In this document: positions 1-11,694 of the stretch, piece after piece
Layout: each line of letters begins with the position of its first letter
Position numbering within the stretch: the stretch's first letter is position 1
From: Polytrichum commune
Lineage: Eukaryota; Streptophyta; Polytrichopsida; Polytrichales; Polytrichaceae
DNA: 64,000 nt
Reading direction: 5' to 3'
Assembly (NCBI GenBank): GCA_950295325.1
Contig: OX485804.1
Location: forward strand, 12,462,001 to 12,526,000
The notes under the pieces: generated by a model
Seen by the model: the letters and a program-made list of their open reading frames with translations, nothing else
What the model was told of the DNA's origin: nothing
Databases searched by the model: none
Program-made: the position numbers and the translations under genes

Positions 1-997
1 CCAATTACGTTCACCAACAAGCCTACAATTGTTACCATGTTTTTAAGACATACTCCAATCTACTTTAAAGACATATATTTTTGGTGCGCATTCTTACATC
101 CACACCTAACCACACACCACTCCTATGATTATGATTCAGAAGATTAATCATGAAAGGCCCATTTATATTAACCATAGTCTCCAAAGAAACCCATATTTGG
201 TTGATGGATGATTTCTTCCCTACATTAACCCCACCTAGCTCATTCATCCGCAACCAAAATTAGTATAAACGTCAAGGCAACATGGATATCAACCCATAGA
301 CACATGAGCTGTGCAATTTTGAGATGATTAGAATGTGGGATTTTCTTGTATCAAAGAATGAAGTGGTCACGTTTTTTATGTGTTGGAAGTTCATGTGAGG
401 GTGTTGACTCCAATCAGTGGTTTCCACTCCAAAGCAATTTTTGCATGAATGTTAATGATGCTTATTTTGACAAAAATGATTTATTATTATTTTAATGTAA
501 AAATGCCCTTTGTGTTCACACCGAATGTTCAATTTAACATTTGGACACTCTCTTAGTTATAGAGAACTCTTTGCATATATGTGGTTAGAAATAAGAGACA
601 ACTTACATACTCCAAATGCAAGGTGTCTAGCCTATTGCGGTTTGCACACTTTGCCATGAGAATTTGTGGAGGCGCTCAACTATTAAGTCGCTCCCATCTA
701 GTGGATCACACAAGCATTCCACTCATTTTCCATGTGATTCTGAGTTGTCAAAGATTTTTTCGGGGGATAAAACACATCAATTTCTTGTGCATCTCTTCCT
801 TTCATATGTTATAATGTAACAATCCAAAGGGCTATTCATGCCCATTCTTTCCTTCAAAATAACTCATCTCCCATTTTTCAAGATCCTTCATATAAATCTC
901 ATATTAACCTCAAAAACTTGTTAATTAAAATTCCACAACGAAACATTGAGTGATATGCGCTCAAAACAACCCTTAAATAGGGGGTTAAGTACACTAA
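1..997. other. Intergenic sequence, no gene seen
   Basis: AT-rich DNA with only short open frames (the longest are under 80 codons) and no recognisable protein motif. The frames show no intron signals, codon bias or similarity that I recognise. It ends at the left terminus of the MITE at 998. Confidence 0.6.
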
Positions 998-1550
998 GGG
1001 TCGGTTCACACCATGGACCATGAAGTTGGACCATGGAAGATGGCCATTTCCATGGTCCAATTCCTTAAGAAGTCAATTTACAAATCTTTGGGCCCTTCAC
1101 TAGGTGTAAACTGAACGTGGACCAAGAGGAATGATCATGCACCAAAAAATTGAATGTGTTCATTTCTTTAATATATGCCCAAAAAGGGCAATTTTGAAAA
1201 GAAAAAAAATCTATCATTCTTGTGTCTTCTCTTATCTTCATCTTCTCTTCCCCCAAAAGAACTCATTGTATGATTGAAGAAAATCTATTACAATAGTATT
1301 CCTCTGCCATGGGCCTTTGCCTTCTTTTATCAGGGCACCTATTTTGCCTCTTCGACTGCAAAACCCATTGGACCATGTCAGCGGATAATGTAGACCTTAA
1401 ACTATGTCTTTTGGGGACATTGAACTCCATGGTCACTCCAACATGTATTCCTCAGTGTAAACTGCATCGACCTGGGGACGAGTCCAACAACAAATCGCAA
1501 ATTTTACAGGGCCTTGGGACGACTTCACAGTCCATGGTGTAAACAACCCC
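998..1550. mobile_element. PIF/Harbinger-like MITE, copy 1
   Basis: A 553-bp non-coding element. Its left end begins GGGTCGGTTCACACCATGG and its right end closes with CCATGGTGTAAACAACCCC, which together form a terminal inverted repeat (TIR). The left flank is TAA. The right flank is AAA, so the target duplication has decayed or drifted. The same termini and internal blocks (for example the motif CACTAGGTGTAAAC near 1097) recur at 15257, 32687, 32780 and 59358. The PIF/Harbinger assignment rests on the TTA/TAA duplications seen at sister copies. There is no transposase inside, so it is non-autonomous. Confidence 0.8.
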
Positions 1551-3276
1551 AAAATATGATATATAATGTCACTTAATATTTGGACTTACACACTGCCATA
1601 GTGCATCTCTCGTTACTCGTTCTTGGATGTAATATTGTTTTTTGCCAAGTGAAGATGTTAATGTTCTTTAGTGTTCAAACAACCACTTTGACCAATTCAA
1701 CACTCAGAATGTCACGTGGTTGGAATTGTCCATGTTCCACTGACAATGGCTCATTTTCTTGTGGAATCATGATGAAGACTTCCCAAAACAAAAGGGGGGG
1801 GGGGGGGGGTATGTGAAGTATAAAGTAAGGTTCTGTATACCTAAGATGATTGTTCTTAAATACTACTCTTGAAAATACAATCTTCACCGTGCTCTACACG
1901 TGGGTCATTCAGATGTGAATTTATTTGTATATTGGGTTACTGATTGCTTCGGAGATTACTTTATGGTTATCAGGTTTAAATAAAAACAGAATAAGCTGTC
2001 GTAAATTTGTTTTATTTATTTTCAAATCAAGAAGTATCTATAAATCTGTAGAATACATGCAGAAATGGTATCTAAATGTATAGCCCACCTGACATCAACC
2101 ATTTGCCTTCAAACAATTCACACTTTCAACTGCACGTGTTCATCGTCTCCAAAATATTAAAAATCTTCCTAAAATAATACATAATATTATTATGGAAAAA
2201 GAAGTTCACATGTCCAAATGTTTGGAAATCATTCCAAATGAGGTCTCCAATTCATCATAATCTTTTCACAGTGAACAAGTATGACATACCATCACCCAAC
2301 TTGTAATATGAGTTCCCTATACTATACTATAGTATGTGGCCTAAGATTCTTGGCTTAAGATTTTGTTGTCATGTATTTAGCCGGTGCCAAGCCCCATGCG
2401 ACAAGCATGCAAGCAAATCAACACACTGAAAGCAGTAAGATGGAATTGAATCTTTTAAAATCAAAATCTTAGTATTGCACATGTAATGGAATCTCGGGTT
2501 TAGACAAGGTGTTGGTATGCCTTCACATAATGAACAATGTTTAGGCTAACTACGATTCGTTTTGTGAAGGCAAACCAACAGAAATGGGTCAAGATGCTCC
2601 CGAAATTCATGACACTAGTGAGCAACACCCTAGTGCTAACCAATGTTATGAATTTAATTACTTGAATACATAGTTGCTAAGATCAATGCTCTAAGAGAAA
2701 CACTTCAACCACCACATATGATTTAGAAGATTAACTTGAAGACTCCAATCTTTTGCGTTTATTATTATTATTAGACGGAAGACCAAAAAGCCAAAACCAA
2801 AATGAACAAAGTAGCCCAAGGAAAACACACCTAGTTCAAGGGGAGGCGGAGCCCCTCGGACTCCAAGCAATTCCGAATGGTATGCAAATTATATGGAGCC
2901 CAAAGGAACCAAGCATATCATATCCAATCTCATCTCAACTTCGATCATGTTGATGAAGAAGCCGTTCATAGCCGACTGATCCCTCGATACTAGGCTCTTT
3001 GACTCCTTGATTTGCAGCATATTTTATACTCAAATCACATCATTAAGTTAGTACTACTGCTACTGCCCTAAACTAAATCCCTGATTGATGAGCCATAATT
3101 TTCTACAGGAATTAGCTCCCTATTAGGTAAGGTAGTTTAGATTTAGATTCTAGTGACCTAATTAAGTTCCAAATGGAGTGCGACCCAAATTTATCCTACT
3201 TTGTGTCGCTAGGGTTGATCCAGATTTTGGTTCCGGATATATACTCCGATGCCAAACATTAGTGGGGCTACCCTCA
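1551..3276. other. Intergenic sequence with a poly-G tract
   Basis: No gene is recognised. A run of about 15 G lies near 1795-1810 after CAAAA. The short frames on either strand (up to 78 codons) carry no known motif. Around 2753-2953 a slightly GC-richer patch holds a 66-codon frame with no family resemblance. Confidence 0.5.
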
Positions 3277-3291
3277 CTCTCAAAATTGAGT
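3277..3291. repeat. Outer left copy of the Tc1-element terminal motif
   Basis: The 15-mer CTCTCAAAATTGAGT is the inverted counterpart of the motif at 4985-5002 (TTGACTCAATTTTGAGAG). Inner copies of the core occur at 3627-3640 and 4800-4813. Together the four sites flank the dead Tc1-like transposase in alternating orientation. Confidence 0.6.
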
Positions 3292-3305
3292 AAATTGACT
3301 CATAG

Positions 3306-3461
3306 CATGCCCACACTTATTGATGTGGGCGACCAGTGAATGGTTCCTACCAGCAGGGGTCATTTGTAGAGTTGGTTCAGTTAATGAGAGCTAGTGGATG
3401 TAACCGGTGTTGGTAATGATTGTTCACTGCTGGATTGCACTAGTAGGTGTGGGTGGGCTAT
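3306..3461. mobile_element. Short 156-bp MITE, family C
   Basis: A short non-coding repeat. It starts CATGCCCACACTTATTGATG and ends GTGTGGGTGGGCTAT. Its reverse complement matches 34443-34599 along the whole length with scattered differences. A third copy, interrupted by PIF-like elements, is seen as 32669-32686 plus 34257-34360. The ends are imperfect inverted repeats of each other. The superfamily is unassigned. Confidence 0.7.
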
Positions 3462-3624
3462 CACTACATCAAATTTCACACACAATGCCAGACAAATTAG
3501 CACACGAACATACAAACTTTCACTTGTGTAAGTTAACAGTCATAGTCTAGTACATCATTTCCAAAGTTTTGTGTCTATTGCAAAATTACACATGGAGAAA
3601 TAGTGGTTTGAAGAAAACTATATA

Positions 3625-4813
3625 CATTGACTCAATTTTGTAAACTACATCTACCTATAGATCAAGAATTTGTCCACCCTCTTTTAGAAGATAAAGCAAC
3701 TTGGATACAATTGGGCATGCTATGATATAACTTTTGACATTGCTCATGAGTGATGGAATGGAAAGAAGCTTGCACACGCTCACACAATGAAGCATTCTTT
3801 TGGTTGGTTTTGGATATTCATTTAATTTCCATTTCACAAGTGTCTACCATGCCCCATTGGATTTAGGCTAGGTGATTGAGGAGGCCGAGTAAGTATATCA
3901 TAATTTTGCTTTGACAACCACTCCCTGGCTAATTTTGCAATATGTTAAGGATCATTATCATGCTAAAACACGACATGAGAAGGGTTGAAATAGTGACATT
4001 CAGTTGTCATCATGATCCCATCTTGAGGAATGCTAAGATATATAGTTTGCATCATTTCCCCCTCTATGTCGCACATGTAACCCATGCCACGAGAAGTCAT
4101 ACGACCCCACACATCCATGTCTAATTGTATGAGTCACATGATGAGTTTGTAATTGAGATTCTCCATCCCTCACCAACACCAAGTGCACCCATCGGATTCA
4201 ATATGATTGATCTTAGTCTCGTCACCAAAAAATCACCCTATATCAATCCTGATTAGTCCAGTGTTGATGATGTCGAGCAAATTCCAACTTGCGACACACA
4301 TTCTTGGTTGTGAGCGACGACTTGTATGCTTCTCTAATGATCCAAGACTCACTTCATGAAGTGCACGCCTCACTATGTTGGTGCTCACAACCACATTCAA
4401 GTGCTCACTCAAAGCATTCCTCACGTCTACAACATTATCTAGTCCACCAACTGCGATGGCTCGTACACAAGATTGTCAATGAGTAGGGGTGATGCTTCTT
4501 GGGCGCCCTCCTCTTGAAGGCGCCACATGAAGAGCACACTCTCTACAAATCCTAGAACATGTAGATTGAGAGATACCCAACAATTTTGACACTTCACATG
4601 TGGTATGCCTATCCTACAACATGGCTTTAGCATTCAGCCTCTTCTCCTCTGGTAATGCTCTTATGTGAATATAAAACCTTCACAATCATAAGAGAAAATG
4701 TCCTAGGAGACCACATTACTAACCAAAAGTGAGAGGAAGAACCTTAGGTGGCAATGTGAACTTATTCTTGCAATCAAATGTAAATGATGAAAACAATTCC
4801 AAAATTGAGTCAA
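3625..4813 (-). mobile_element. Degenerate Tc1/mariner-like element
   Basis: About 1.2 kb bounded by an inverted repeat: CATTGACTCAATTTTG at 3625-3640 and CAAAATTGAGTCAA at 4800-4813. It encloses a minus-strand Tc1-type transposase relic. The size suits a Tc1 element. A TA precedes the left end, but the matching right-hand TA is not clean. A second, outer pair of the same motif (3277 and 4985) suggests a double-ended terminal structure, or insertion into an older relative. Confidence 0.7.
3655..4680 (-). pseudogene. Tc1-type DDE transposase, decayed
   Basis: Read on the minus strand in several frames, this gives a full-length Tc1-like transposase (DDE_3 type) broken by stops and frameshifts. 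About 4233-4424 holds the helix-turn-helix linker, with SEHLNVVVSTNIVRRALHEV. Around 4195 is GDETKINHIESDG, which carries the first catalytic aspartate. Around 3950 is the HDNDP box with the second aspartate, followed by a stop. Around 3865 the family box SPDLNPIEH is SPSLNPMGH, so the catalytic glutamate is replaced by glycine. The tail KLNEYPKPTKRML lies at about 3800. By eye it is closest to Tc1 transposases of the type common in fungi and some early-diverging plants. It cannot be active. The family call is firm and the exact ends are not. Confidence 0.88.
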
Positions 4814-5185
4814 TAGACCTAAGTTCATTCAAAATGAAAATTCTCTATCGTTGCTATAGTGTTCATGCTAAAAATTTGAAGGATGATAATCAACTTGGTT
4901 ACGCATCTGACCCAATTTACAATTTGGCAAAAAAAATTCAATACTCTTCCAAATAAGACTTCTCGAAATTTGTTGTTTAGCTTATTGACTCAATTTTGAG
5001 AGTCAACGTACAAAGCTAGAGGCTCAATTCCTACACATTGAGGTCAAGAATATTGGGCAAAGGTACAAACTTTGAGGCAACCATTTGAGGTTGCCTTCAA
5101 GGTAGCTTGAATTGTGGTTGACTTGTTCAAACTATGTTCAACCAAGTTGGATTCATTATCAATAACAACTGTTGGGAAGAGGAAA
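4814..5185. other. Tc1 right flank, no gene
   Basis: Contains the outer inverted motif at 4985-5002. Otherwise no coding or RNA signal was seen. Confidence 0.45.
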
Positions 5186-5803
5186 TTATCACATATGAGC
5201 TTACCTCTCATCCATGCAACATAAAAACTTGGGCCCCTTATAGATTTGTGACCAAATCTTCTCAAATAACTTCGACTAGTTTTATCTCATAACATTATTC
5301 AGTAGGAGGTAGTTGCACCATGGGGTGAGAGTTTCGCAAGCAAAATGCCCCTATTATCTTGGGCCACCCTTATAAAATAAATAGTATTCAATTTGAGTAT
5401 TGTTTATTCTGCAAGGGTATATTGTTAGTTGGGTTGGCACTTGGGCTTGAATGACCAATTTAATATCAAATTTAAAATTCAAAACATGATGACAATGTAT
5501 GTATGGCAACCAAGGCCACATGTGGAGCTCGACATGGGCTAGCCAAGTTAGCACCAACACTAGCCTACCAAGCATGGGGATCGAGATTCCCCATTTATGG
5601 CTTGTGGGGTCAACCTAGGCCTACCTATCCAACTTTTGAAAGGGTGCAGAATGGGGTAGGCTTAGTAATGTTGTGTTGAAGTTTGGATTCTTCAAAGCTA
5701 ATTCTAGTGTAACTAGAAAGAAACAAAAAAAAAAAACTCCAATTTGCATACTACTTCATTGTTTTTATGTTGAATGACTAAGAGGTATGGTCGTATGCAA
5801 TAA
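5186..5803. mobile_element. Inverted-repeat element, family B, copy 1
   Basis: A 618-bp non-coding segment with TIRs of about 42 bp. The left end starts TTATCACATATGAGCTTACC and runs on through CTCTCATCCATGCAACATAA. The right end, reverse complemented, starts TTATTGCATACGACCATACC and runs on through CTCTTAGTCATTCAACATAA. The same TIR pair bounds shorter elements at 17279-17504, 19672-19870 and 27418-27534. I could not identify a target duplication, so the superfamily is left open. Confidence 0.75.
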
Positions 5804-7751
5804 GTCCCTCCCTTCACCTACTGTCAAGTGTTGTTTACAACAACCTCGGGGCCTTGTTACAGGTGTTTGAGGTCAGAAACGATGAAGATGGTTTGAAATG
5901 GGGTTGAGCTTTGTGAAGTACTAGTCATCCATAGTTGATGAAGAGGGTTATAGTAGAAATGGACCCACTTCTATGAGTCGAAGGCAAATTCATTCCAACT
6001 AGATCTCACTGGACCAATCCAAAAATTTCAATGCCATATGTTACTATAAACAAATATGATGCATACTTTCGAATGACTCGTTACATTGTCACCCTCCCAA
6101 CGGATGAATTTGCATAGACACCATGAATCTTTAATCTACAATCCAAACCCTAAGACATTTACTTTTAATTTCGCACCCGCTTCTCTTAGGATATGAAGCA
6201 CCCAATTTGTGCAAGATGATTACCAAACCCAACTCGAGGTTGTGACCGTTTTCCTTGCAAGTCTCGGAGCTCATGGTAATACTTGATTCCTTGACAAGGT
6301 GGAGATTTCATCGCTTATTGAATGATTTATAATGTTGGTGATTGAACCTAAAATAATTGACAAATTTCGTATCCTTTCAACTACGTGCATTTTGGGTGTC
6401 CGTTCTTAGATCTACGCCTGATTACACACCACATTGACACATGTGGCCGATTAAGTATGATAAGTGACTGAATTAGGCGTGCCTTGGAAACGTGTCACTC
6501 ACTCTGTAGCTGTTCATTCCAGAGTGTGAGCTGGAATGACAACTTTTGAGCATTAACGTACATAATCACTTGCTTGAGGGTTAATTAAGGGGAGAGCTTA
6601 GGAAGCAAGACTTCACCTTCAATCACTTGATAAGTACATCATAAGTTCAACATCACTAAACTGTCGTCACTGATACAAAGTCCCTGGCATGTTACCATGG
6701 GTAATAAGCAGGGTTTGGCACATCTTCAGTCAAAGTTCGAGCAAAGTCGTGTCACATGTCATTTAACTTAATTGCTAAGTCGGAACCTCTATAGAAGGCT
6801 CACATGAAAAGAATTCAAAACATTAGCCGTAACTCAAGCATGCGTTTGGACATGTTGTTGTGTAGGATATTGTTGTGTATTTGGAATTGTCCGTGATGTT
6901 TGTAGTGAAGATGTGCTCACATGCAAGGTGTGTTGTACCTTCAATCACCTTTCTCCCCAACAATTGGATTGTCGTTCTTGGGTCTCATTTGTTAATTATG
7001 CCCCTCCCATGTTGGAAATCCAACAAAAATCAAACACCTCTGTGTCGGTGACAAAAAAAACTTTCAATTGGGCACAAGCATGCCCATTGCCAACGTATGG
7101 CATAGTTTATAGTTGCTCCTCATCGCGTTGTGAGGCAACAACAACAATGCCTATGCGAGAACACAAATCCAAATTGTCATAATAATTTATTTTTTTCGAA
7201 ACTTTCGTTCCATGAGAATTCCAAAAAAACATGCATGTACATAAACTTATTGGATGTAAAGTGAAGGCTCCCTCACATGTAGTGGGTGAAGAAAGTCTAC
7301 ATTTGTTGCCTAGTATAACAAGGGGCGTGACCAGTACATGTCAATGTCTGCCATAAAATGGATGACCATTGCTATTGGATGAGGGGAGCAAGAGTGTCAC
7401 AAAGTACATTAAACTGAAGCTTGTTGTTGAACCTCTTGGACCGTTAGGGACAAACAAATTGGTGCAAGTTAAGTTTCTTACTATGTTTTTTTTTGTGCCT
7501 TCCATTGCCTCATATGTATTGTTGGATATTCAAAGGAGCCAATATAATACCAATGCAAAAAATGCATCCGGGTCTATTGGGTCCTTTGGATCCCAACTTC
7601 ATGTATGTTATGAAAACGAAACAAGTGTCCCCTAAATCCCAACAATACCCAATGAAGTGGTCTTCACGAGTTTCTCAAATTTGTTGCACCCTTCTAGGCG
7701 TTGGATGGGTGTTCCACATATAAACTTGGGTATCCGCATAATGTGTGTGCA
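5804..7751. other. Intergenic sequence, no gene recognised
   Basis: Nearly 2 kb without a recognisable gene. Frames of 76-89 codons at 6913-7182 and 7369-7635 show no family motif and no convincing splice context. This may be old retroelement debris flanking the copia element, but nothing identifies it. Confidence 0.45.
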
Positions 7752-8070
7752 TTATTGGAAGTCAATAGGACTAAAGATGAGAATGCACAAGCAATAACAC
7801 ATACACAAAGGCATATGAATAATGCTTGGAGTGAGATGGTCTCATGTTCTCCTTGCTTTGCCTTTATTTTATTTTTTCCTTTTCCTTGGTTCATTGAAAT
7901 AATATGCGATGACTATTATCCCTCTCATACCAATGTTGTGACCTTATTCTAACCTTATTGTTTCTCATACCTCTTTCATTACACTTATATTGACCACGAG
8001 CAATCTAATTCTCCACCTTCAACACTCTCACTTTGCGAGTAGTCAAAGACTTGTGATACTAATGAATGTT
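7752..8070 (-). repeat. Putative 3' LTR of the copia element
   Basis: The block starting TTGGAAGTCAATAGGAC and running through AATGCTTGGAGTGAGAT matches 11695-11785 closely. Beyond that the match is looser but still visible, down to CTCCACCTTCAACA near 8011-8024 (compare 11941-11954). The outer boundaries are approximate. Confidence 0.65.
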
Positions 8071-8145
8071 TAATTTCTCAACCTTATATAGTGCGAATCA
8101 AACATTGGCCCCACATTTCCACATATTATACATAATTGCTTCACT

Positions 8146-8586
8146 TCAACTCAAAAGAACTTCCAATATTAGCACATTGGCATGTTCCTCACTGTGTTGA
8201 GGCAAAATGTGGGTTTCCCACCATTCTCCAAAAGGTCGCCGCTCCCTCGTAAAATACCGCCGCTCTCCGCCAAGTCCTTCAACAATAATGTCGTCGTTTA
8301 CCACTCCAAATCCTCCACATGCCTCTTCAATTGCAAGCCCATTACCGTCCACTTCCTCGTTGTCATCCATGAATTGTCCACCTCCATCAAACAATGGCAA
8401 TTTAGAAGATTCTTCCATCACCATCACCATATGGCCTTCATTTCTCTCACTTGGACACACCTCCAAATCGTTTAAAATGCTCCCACTATCTTCCATAAAC
8501 AAAACATCTCTTATTTTTATGATTTTGTTTGTTTCCAAATACATCAACCTATATGCCTTCATACCTTCAAAATATCTGAGAAACAC
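8146..8586 (-). pseudogene. Copia polyprotein, integrase C-terminal region
   Basis: A 146-codon open stretch beginning FLRYFEGMKAYRLMYLETNK. This matches the copia box after the integrase core (FLGYSEGTKAYRLYDPETKK type). It ends with a linker containing RRYFTRERRPFGEWWE and HILPQHSEEHANV, as is common just before the copia reverse transcriptase. That reverse transcriptase is missing; the LTR-like repeat lies beyond. The plus-strand frame of 182 codons over the same region is its antisense shadow. Confidence 0.85.
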
Positions 8587-8589
8587 AAA

Positions 8590-9305
8590 TTTAATTCTTT
8601 ACACATCGAGTTTCTCCCTCTTTTTATTCATGACCATTGCATATACATTGTTTCTGAACACACGCATGTGTGTAATGCAAGGCCTCCTCCCGCTCCATGT
8701 TTATTTGGGTGTAATGAAGCGCAAGGCCCTCGTCGGACATCGGTTTAGTGTGTAAACCACATTTGCCACACTTACCGCCCCAAAGCAATGTCTCAAGCTT
8801 TTGAGCTTTGAGCATTTGCTTTGTCATTGCAACAATGGTTCAATTTTGCACACTTTGTTGGTCCAATGTCTTTAAGCGTACTCTCAATATTGTGTTCCAT
8901 TAGATTTTTTTTTAAATCAAATTCTTTGGAAATAGAATCCCCTCCTCTCATCCACGAAACCGCCTTGATTTCATGCTCCGATTACGTTTTTACAAATGCT
9001 CAAAACTCTTTAAACCTTGTAAATCACTCTCCTTTGGATTTCATCATGTAAACCCACACCTTCCTCGAAAAATCATCAAAGAAAGTGACAAAATACTTTG
9101 ACCCTCCCACAGACACGTTCCTCATGGAGCCATAAACACCCGAATGTGCAATCTTAAAGGGTGTTGTTGCCTACCTCTTCTCATCGTTGCCCAACTTTGC
9201 TCCATATTGATTATTCTCCCTACATACTTTGCAAACCAATATAGAGGTGGAACGAGAAGTTTTACCTAAGATCATGTCCCTTACCATGGTTTAAAATATA
9301 TAAAC
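8590..9305 (-). pseudogene. Copia integrase core, decayed
   Basis: The reverse strand reads MVRDMILGKTSRSTSILVCK from about 9291. It continues with VCREN, which supplies the CxxC half of the integrase zinc finger (VCKVC). Then comes GSMRNVSVGGSKYFVTFFDD followed by FSRKVWVYMMKSKGE (about 9150-9030), a typical copia rve core with the FxDDFSRKxWVY box. Further on it is broken by stops and frameshifts. The part between about 8990 and 8590 is only patchily recognisable. Confidence 0.8.
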
Positions 9306-9928
9306 GCTTATGACATTCAAATGGTCGTGTGAATATACATCATAACATATAATATATTGTGAGAAAAAACATATTCTAATAACAATACAACATAATAACA
9401 ACAAATGTGCTACTAACATAATCTTAATATAGAATATTAAATCAAAGATAAGATAATGAAGGAGGCATGACCTTTCTTAACATTCATATACAATTCTATA
9501 TTTATTCACATTAGGCTAGCTATTTCTCACTCCACATGGGAAGAATCTAAGAGTGTAAAATAAAATGAAAGCAAATTTATGAACCATACTGAATGACAAT
9601 CCGCCATGTTTGAAGCACAATTACATCACAAACTTTCTCTCACACACACACACAACTACAAGATTGGAGTTGACAAGAATGTCAAGTTCAGGTAGTTGCC
9701 ATGCCTCGACCCCCTAAACCCACCCTTAAGTGGGTCCCATGACAAGGGGGTGGAAACCTTCCAAAAGGTGGCAAAGTCCCAAAAAACAAAGGTGACTCCC
9801 AAACAACTTTATTAATCCGGGTAATTACACTGAGGATTAAACTAACATGGCTAATTAGCCTAAAGGCTAACTAACTAAAACGTGGTTCGATACCATGTCA
9901 CGTGACATGCCCCTAGGTTCATGTCCAT
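9306..9928. other. Foreign segment splitting copia pol
   Basis: About 600 bp without retroelement coding sequence sits inside the gag-pre-integrase domain. Both sides carry diverged versions of the same coding stretch: about 9266-9330 and 9905-9970 share TATAAACGCTTATGACATTC and flanking bases. The core contains (CA)n at 9641-9652 and nothing codable. It is either an insertion or a recombination join between two related copia copies. Confidence 0.55.
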
Positions 9929-10063
9929 CACCATAGTTTGGAGTGTATAAACGCTTATGACATTCAAATGTCCGAGTTGGTGGTGCCAAAGTTGCCCGAC
10001 CGCCTCCCACACTTGAACACATGAAGTTGGCTGCATCCACTCCACATACCTCCACGAAGGCAT
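9867..10063 (-). pseudogene. Copia gag-pre-integrase fragment
   Basis: The reverse strand reads QLWHHQLGHLNVISVYTLQT followed by MVMDMNLG, which matches the copia LWHxRLGHLNxxSVxxLQxM motif. It contains the histidine pair (HHQLGH) of the integrase zinc finger. The frame is then lost at about 9900. Confidence 0.8.
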
Positions 10064-10214
10064 TTAGTATAAATCCCCTTCACAACGAGTTATTGCAACC
10101 ATGTTCTTATTCATACCTTTTACAGTGCATTAGTTTACGCGCAATCGCACCTTCAACATGTTCGAGAAAAGCTTGTTCACGGAGAGCAAGTTGGAAGAAG
10201 AAGAAGAAGAAGAA

Positions 10215-10240
10215 CTCCGGTCCCTATCCAGGGACCGGAG
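10215..10240. repeat. Perfect 11-bp hairpin inside the copia remnant
   Basis: CTCCGGTCCCT, a four-base loop, then AGGGACCGGAG. It lies just after a (GAA)n tract at 10195-10213, between the pre-integrase and protease remains. Confidence 0.6.
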
Positions 10241-10363
10241 TGAATAAAGTGTATGTTCGTAGGACAACCGTGGCCATACCCCAGGGTAGTGGCGTTGGGT
10301 GTAATACTACTTCACCCTTTGCAGGGAGTAGACACTATGTTAGTAACTGAGGTTTTAACCGGT

Positions 10364-10391
10364 TGAACCGGGGGGGGGGGGGGGGAGGGGG
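10364..10391. repeat. Poly-G tract
   Basis: A long G run broken by a single A follows AACCGGTTGAACC. It sits in a non-coding insert between the copia protease and pre-integrase remains. Confidence 0.7.
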
Positions 10392-10433
10392 TGTGTAGGG
10401 TGCATGGTTTTAATTAGAATTTGGTGGGTCTTG

Positions 10434-10838
10434 TTACTTTGTTTGAGACGAGAGGCGTGCGTATTTGTTTGGAGAGCAGAGCAAGTTGGCTTGTAACTTG
10501 GGCACGTGAAGCACTTCCAAGATGTGAATTCTATTTGTTTTGCCTTTTGTTTCAACTCCAATAACAATGGATCCCATTTTGATAGCTTTGGCCACGCTAC
10601 TATCACCCAAATGCACATTGCGTGGATAAATGACCTCGTAGGTATCAAATGCAACCCTATGCGAAGTCATGTACTTTAAGGCTCCCGAATTTATGATCCA
10701 CTTGCAAACACTCCTCAAAATGTGTTCCATGTTGCGTTGCAAACGCGAATTTGTTCTCGTGCTTCGTATTTTTGGCATTCTTCCTCTTTTTGTTCTTTGC
10801 TTTGTAGCAAAATCATACAATGAAGCTTGGTTTGTCAC
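10434..10838 (-). pseudogene. Copia aspartic protease region
   Basis: An open stretch of 134 codons. It contains WIINSGALKYMTSHRVAFDT, the copia retropepsin box (family form WIIDSGASKHMT), so the catalytic aspartate is asparagine here. It continues with GDSSVAKAIKMGSIVIGVET and HILEVLHVPKLQANLL, both typical of the segment leading to gag-pre-integrase. It follows the gag remains directly. Loss of the aspartate shows the protease is dead. Confidence 0.85.
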
Positions 10839-10879
10839 AATAGAAATTCACCCTTACACCTTACCACATAAGTGGATTG

Positions 10880-11262
10880 TCCGCTATACTTTGAATCGAC
10901 ACCATTGCCGCTTTTGCGTTTTGGAGTTCCCTCTCCTTGTACTTCGACATCCCATGCAACAAACGTGCCGTCACTTATTGAATCATCAACTCCTTCATCA
11001 ACATCGCCACCAAGGTGGTGATCAAGTACTTATACGACTCTGGCAAGATCTTGAGCAAAGTTATCACAATGTCTTCCTCTTGCACAGGTACATCCAAGCA
11101 AGTGAGCTGCTATGTGGGCACCTTAGTTTTGTTGATGTGGTCCAACAAATACTTAACCTCTTGCATCTTGCATGTGAAAAAATTTCTACGAACAAAGAGG
11201 ATGTTAGACAAACTCATTGTATGAGTCCACTTGCTTTCAAACGTATATTAAAAAATTTATGA
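10880..11262 (-). pseudogene. Copia gag fragment
   Basis: The reverse strand reads LFVRRNFFTCKMQEVKYLLD then HINKTKVPT, a stop, QLTCLDVPVQEEDIVITLLK, ILPESYKYLITTL and VTARLLHGMSKYKERELQNA. This is the standard order of the copia gag UBN2-type domain. Two in-frame stops break it. The N-terminal part of gag and the zinc knuckle are not recognised. Confidence 0.82.
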
Positions 11263-11694
11263 CTCATGTTAAACAACACTTCCTTTAACTCAAAACACCT
11301 TGAATGGTTTCAAACAAGCCTTTCAACATTCAACCCTCACCAATCAGCCTTTAAATACTCAAATCATTCAACTTATATTTTTTTGAAGTCTAAACGCCTC
11401 CAAACCTCTCAAATAATCTTCTCAACACTCAAAAAACTTAAGTTAGATGTTTTCCAACCCTAAACACCTCCAATGCTCTCAAATTAATGGAAATGCAATC
11501 AAACCATTCTAGTCAGCATATTTTGAATCAAGCAAACATTCAAACGAAAGCAAAACACAAAGAAACACTTACAACAACCAAATGCACGTTTGGACATCTC
11601 CAACGCTATGAAGTTCCAAAGCACCAACCCCTCAGTATCCACTATGCAACCTCAAATCTCTAGGCTCTTCACTTGCATGCATGGGCTCATAACC

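Noticed and set aside
8207-8755. 182-codon plus-strand open frame
   Set aside because: It is the antisense of the copia integrase tail read on the minus strand, and has no protein motif of its own.
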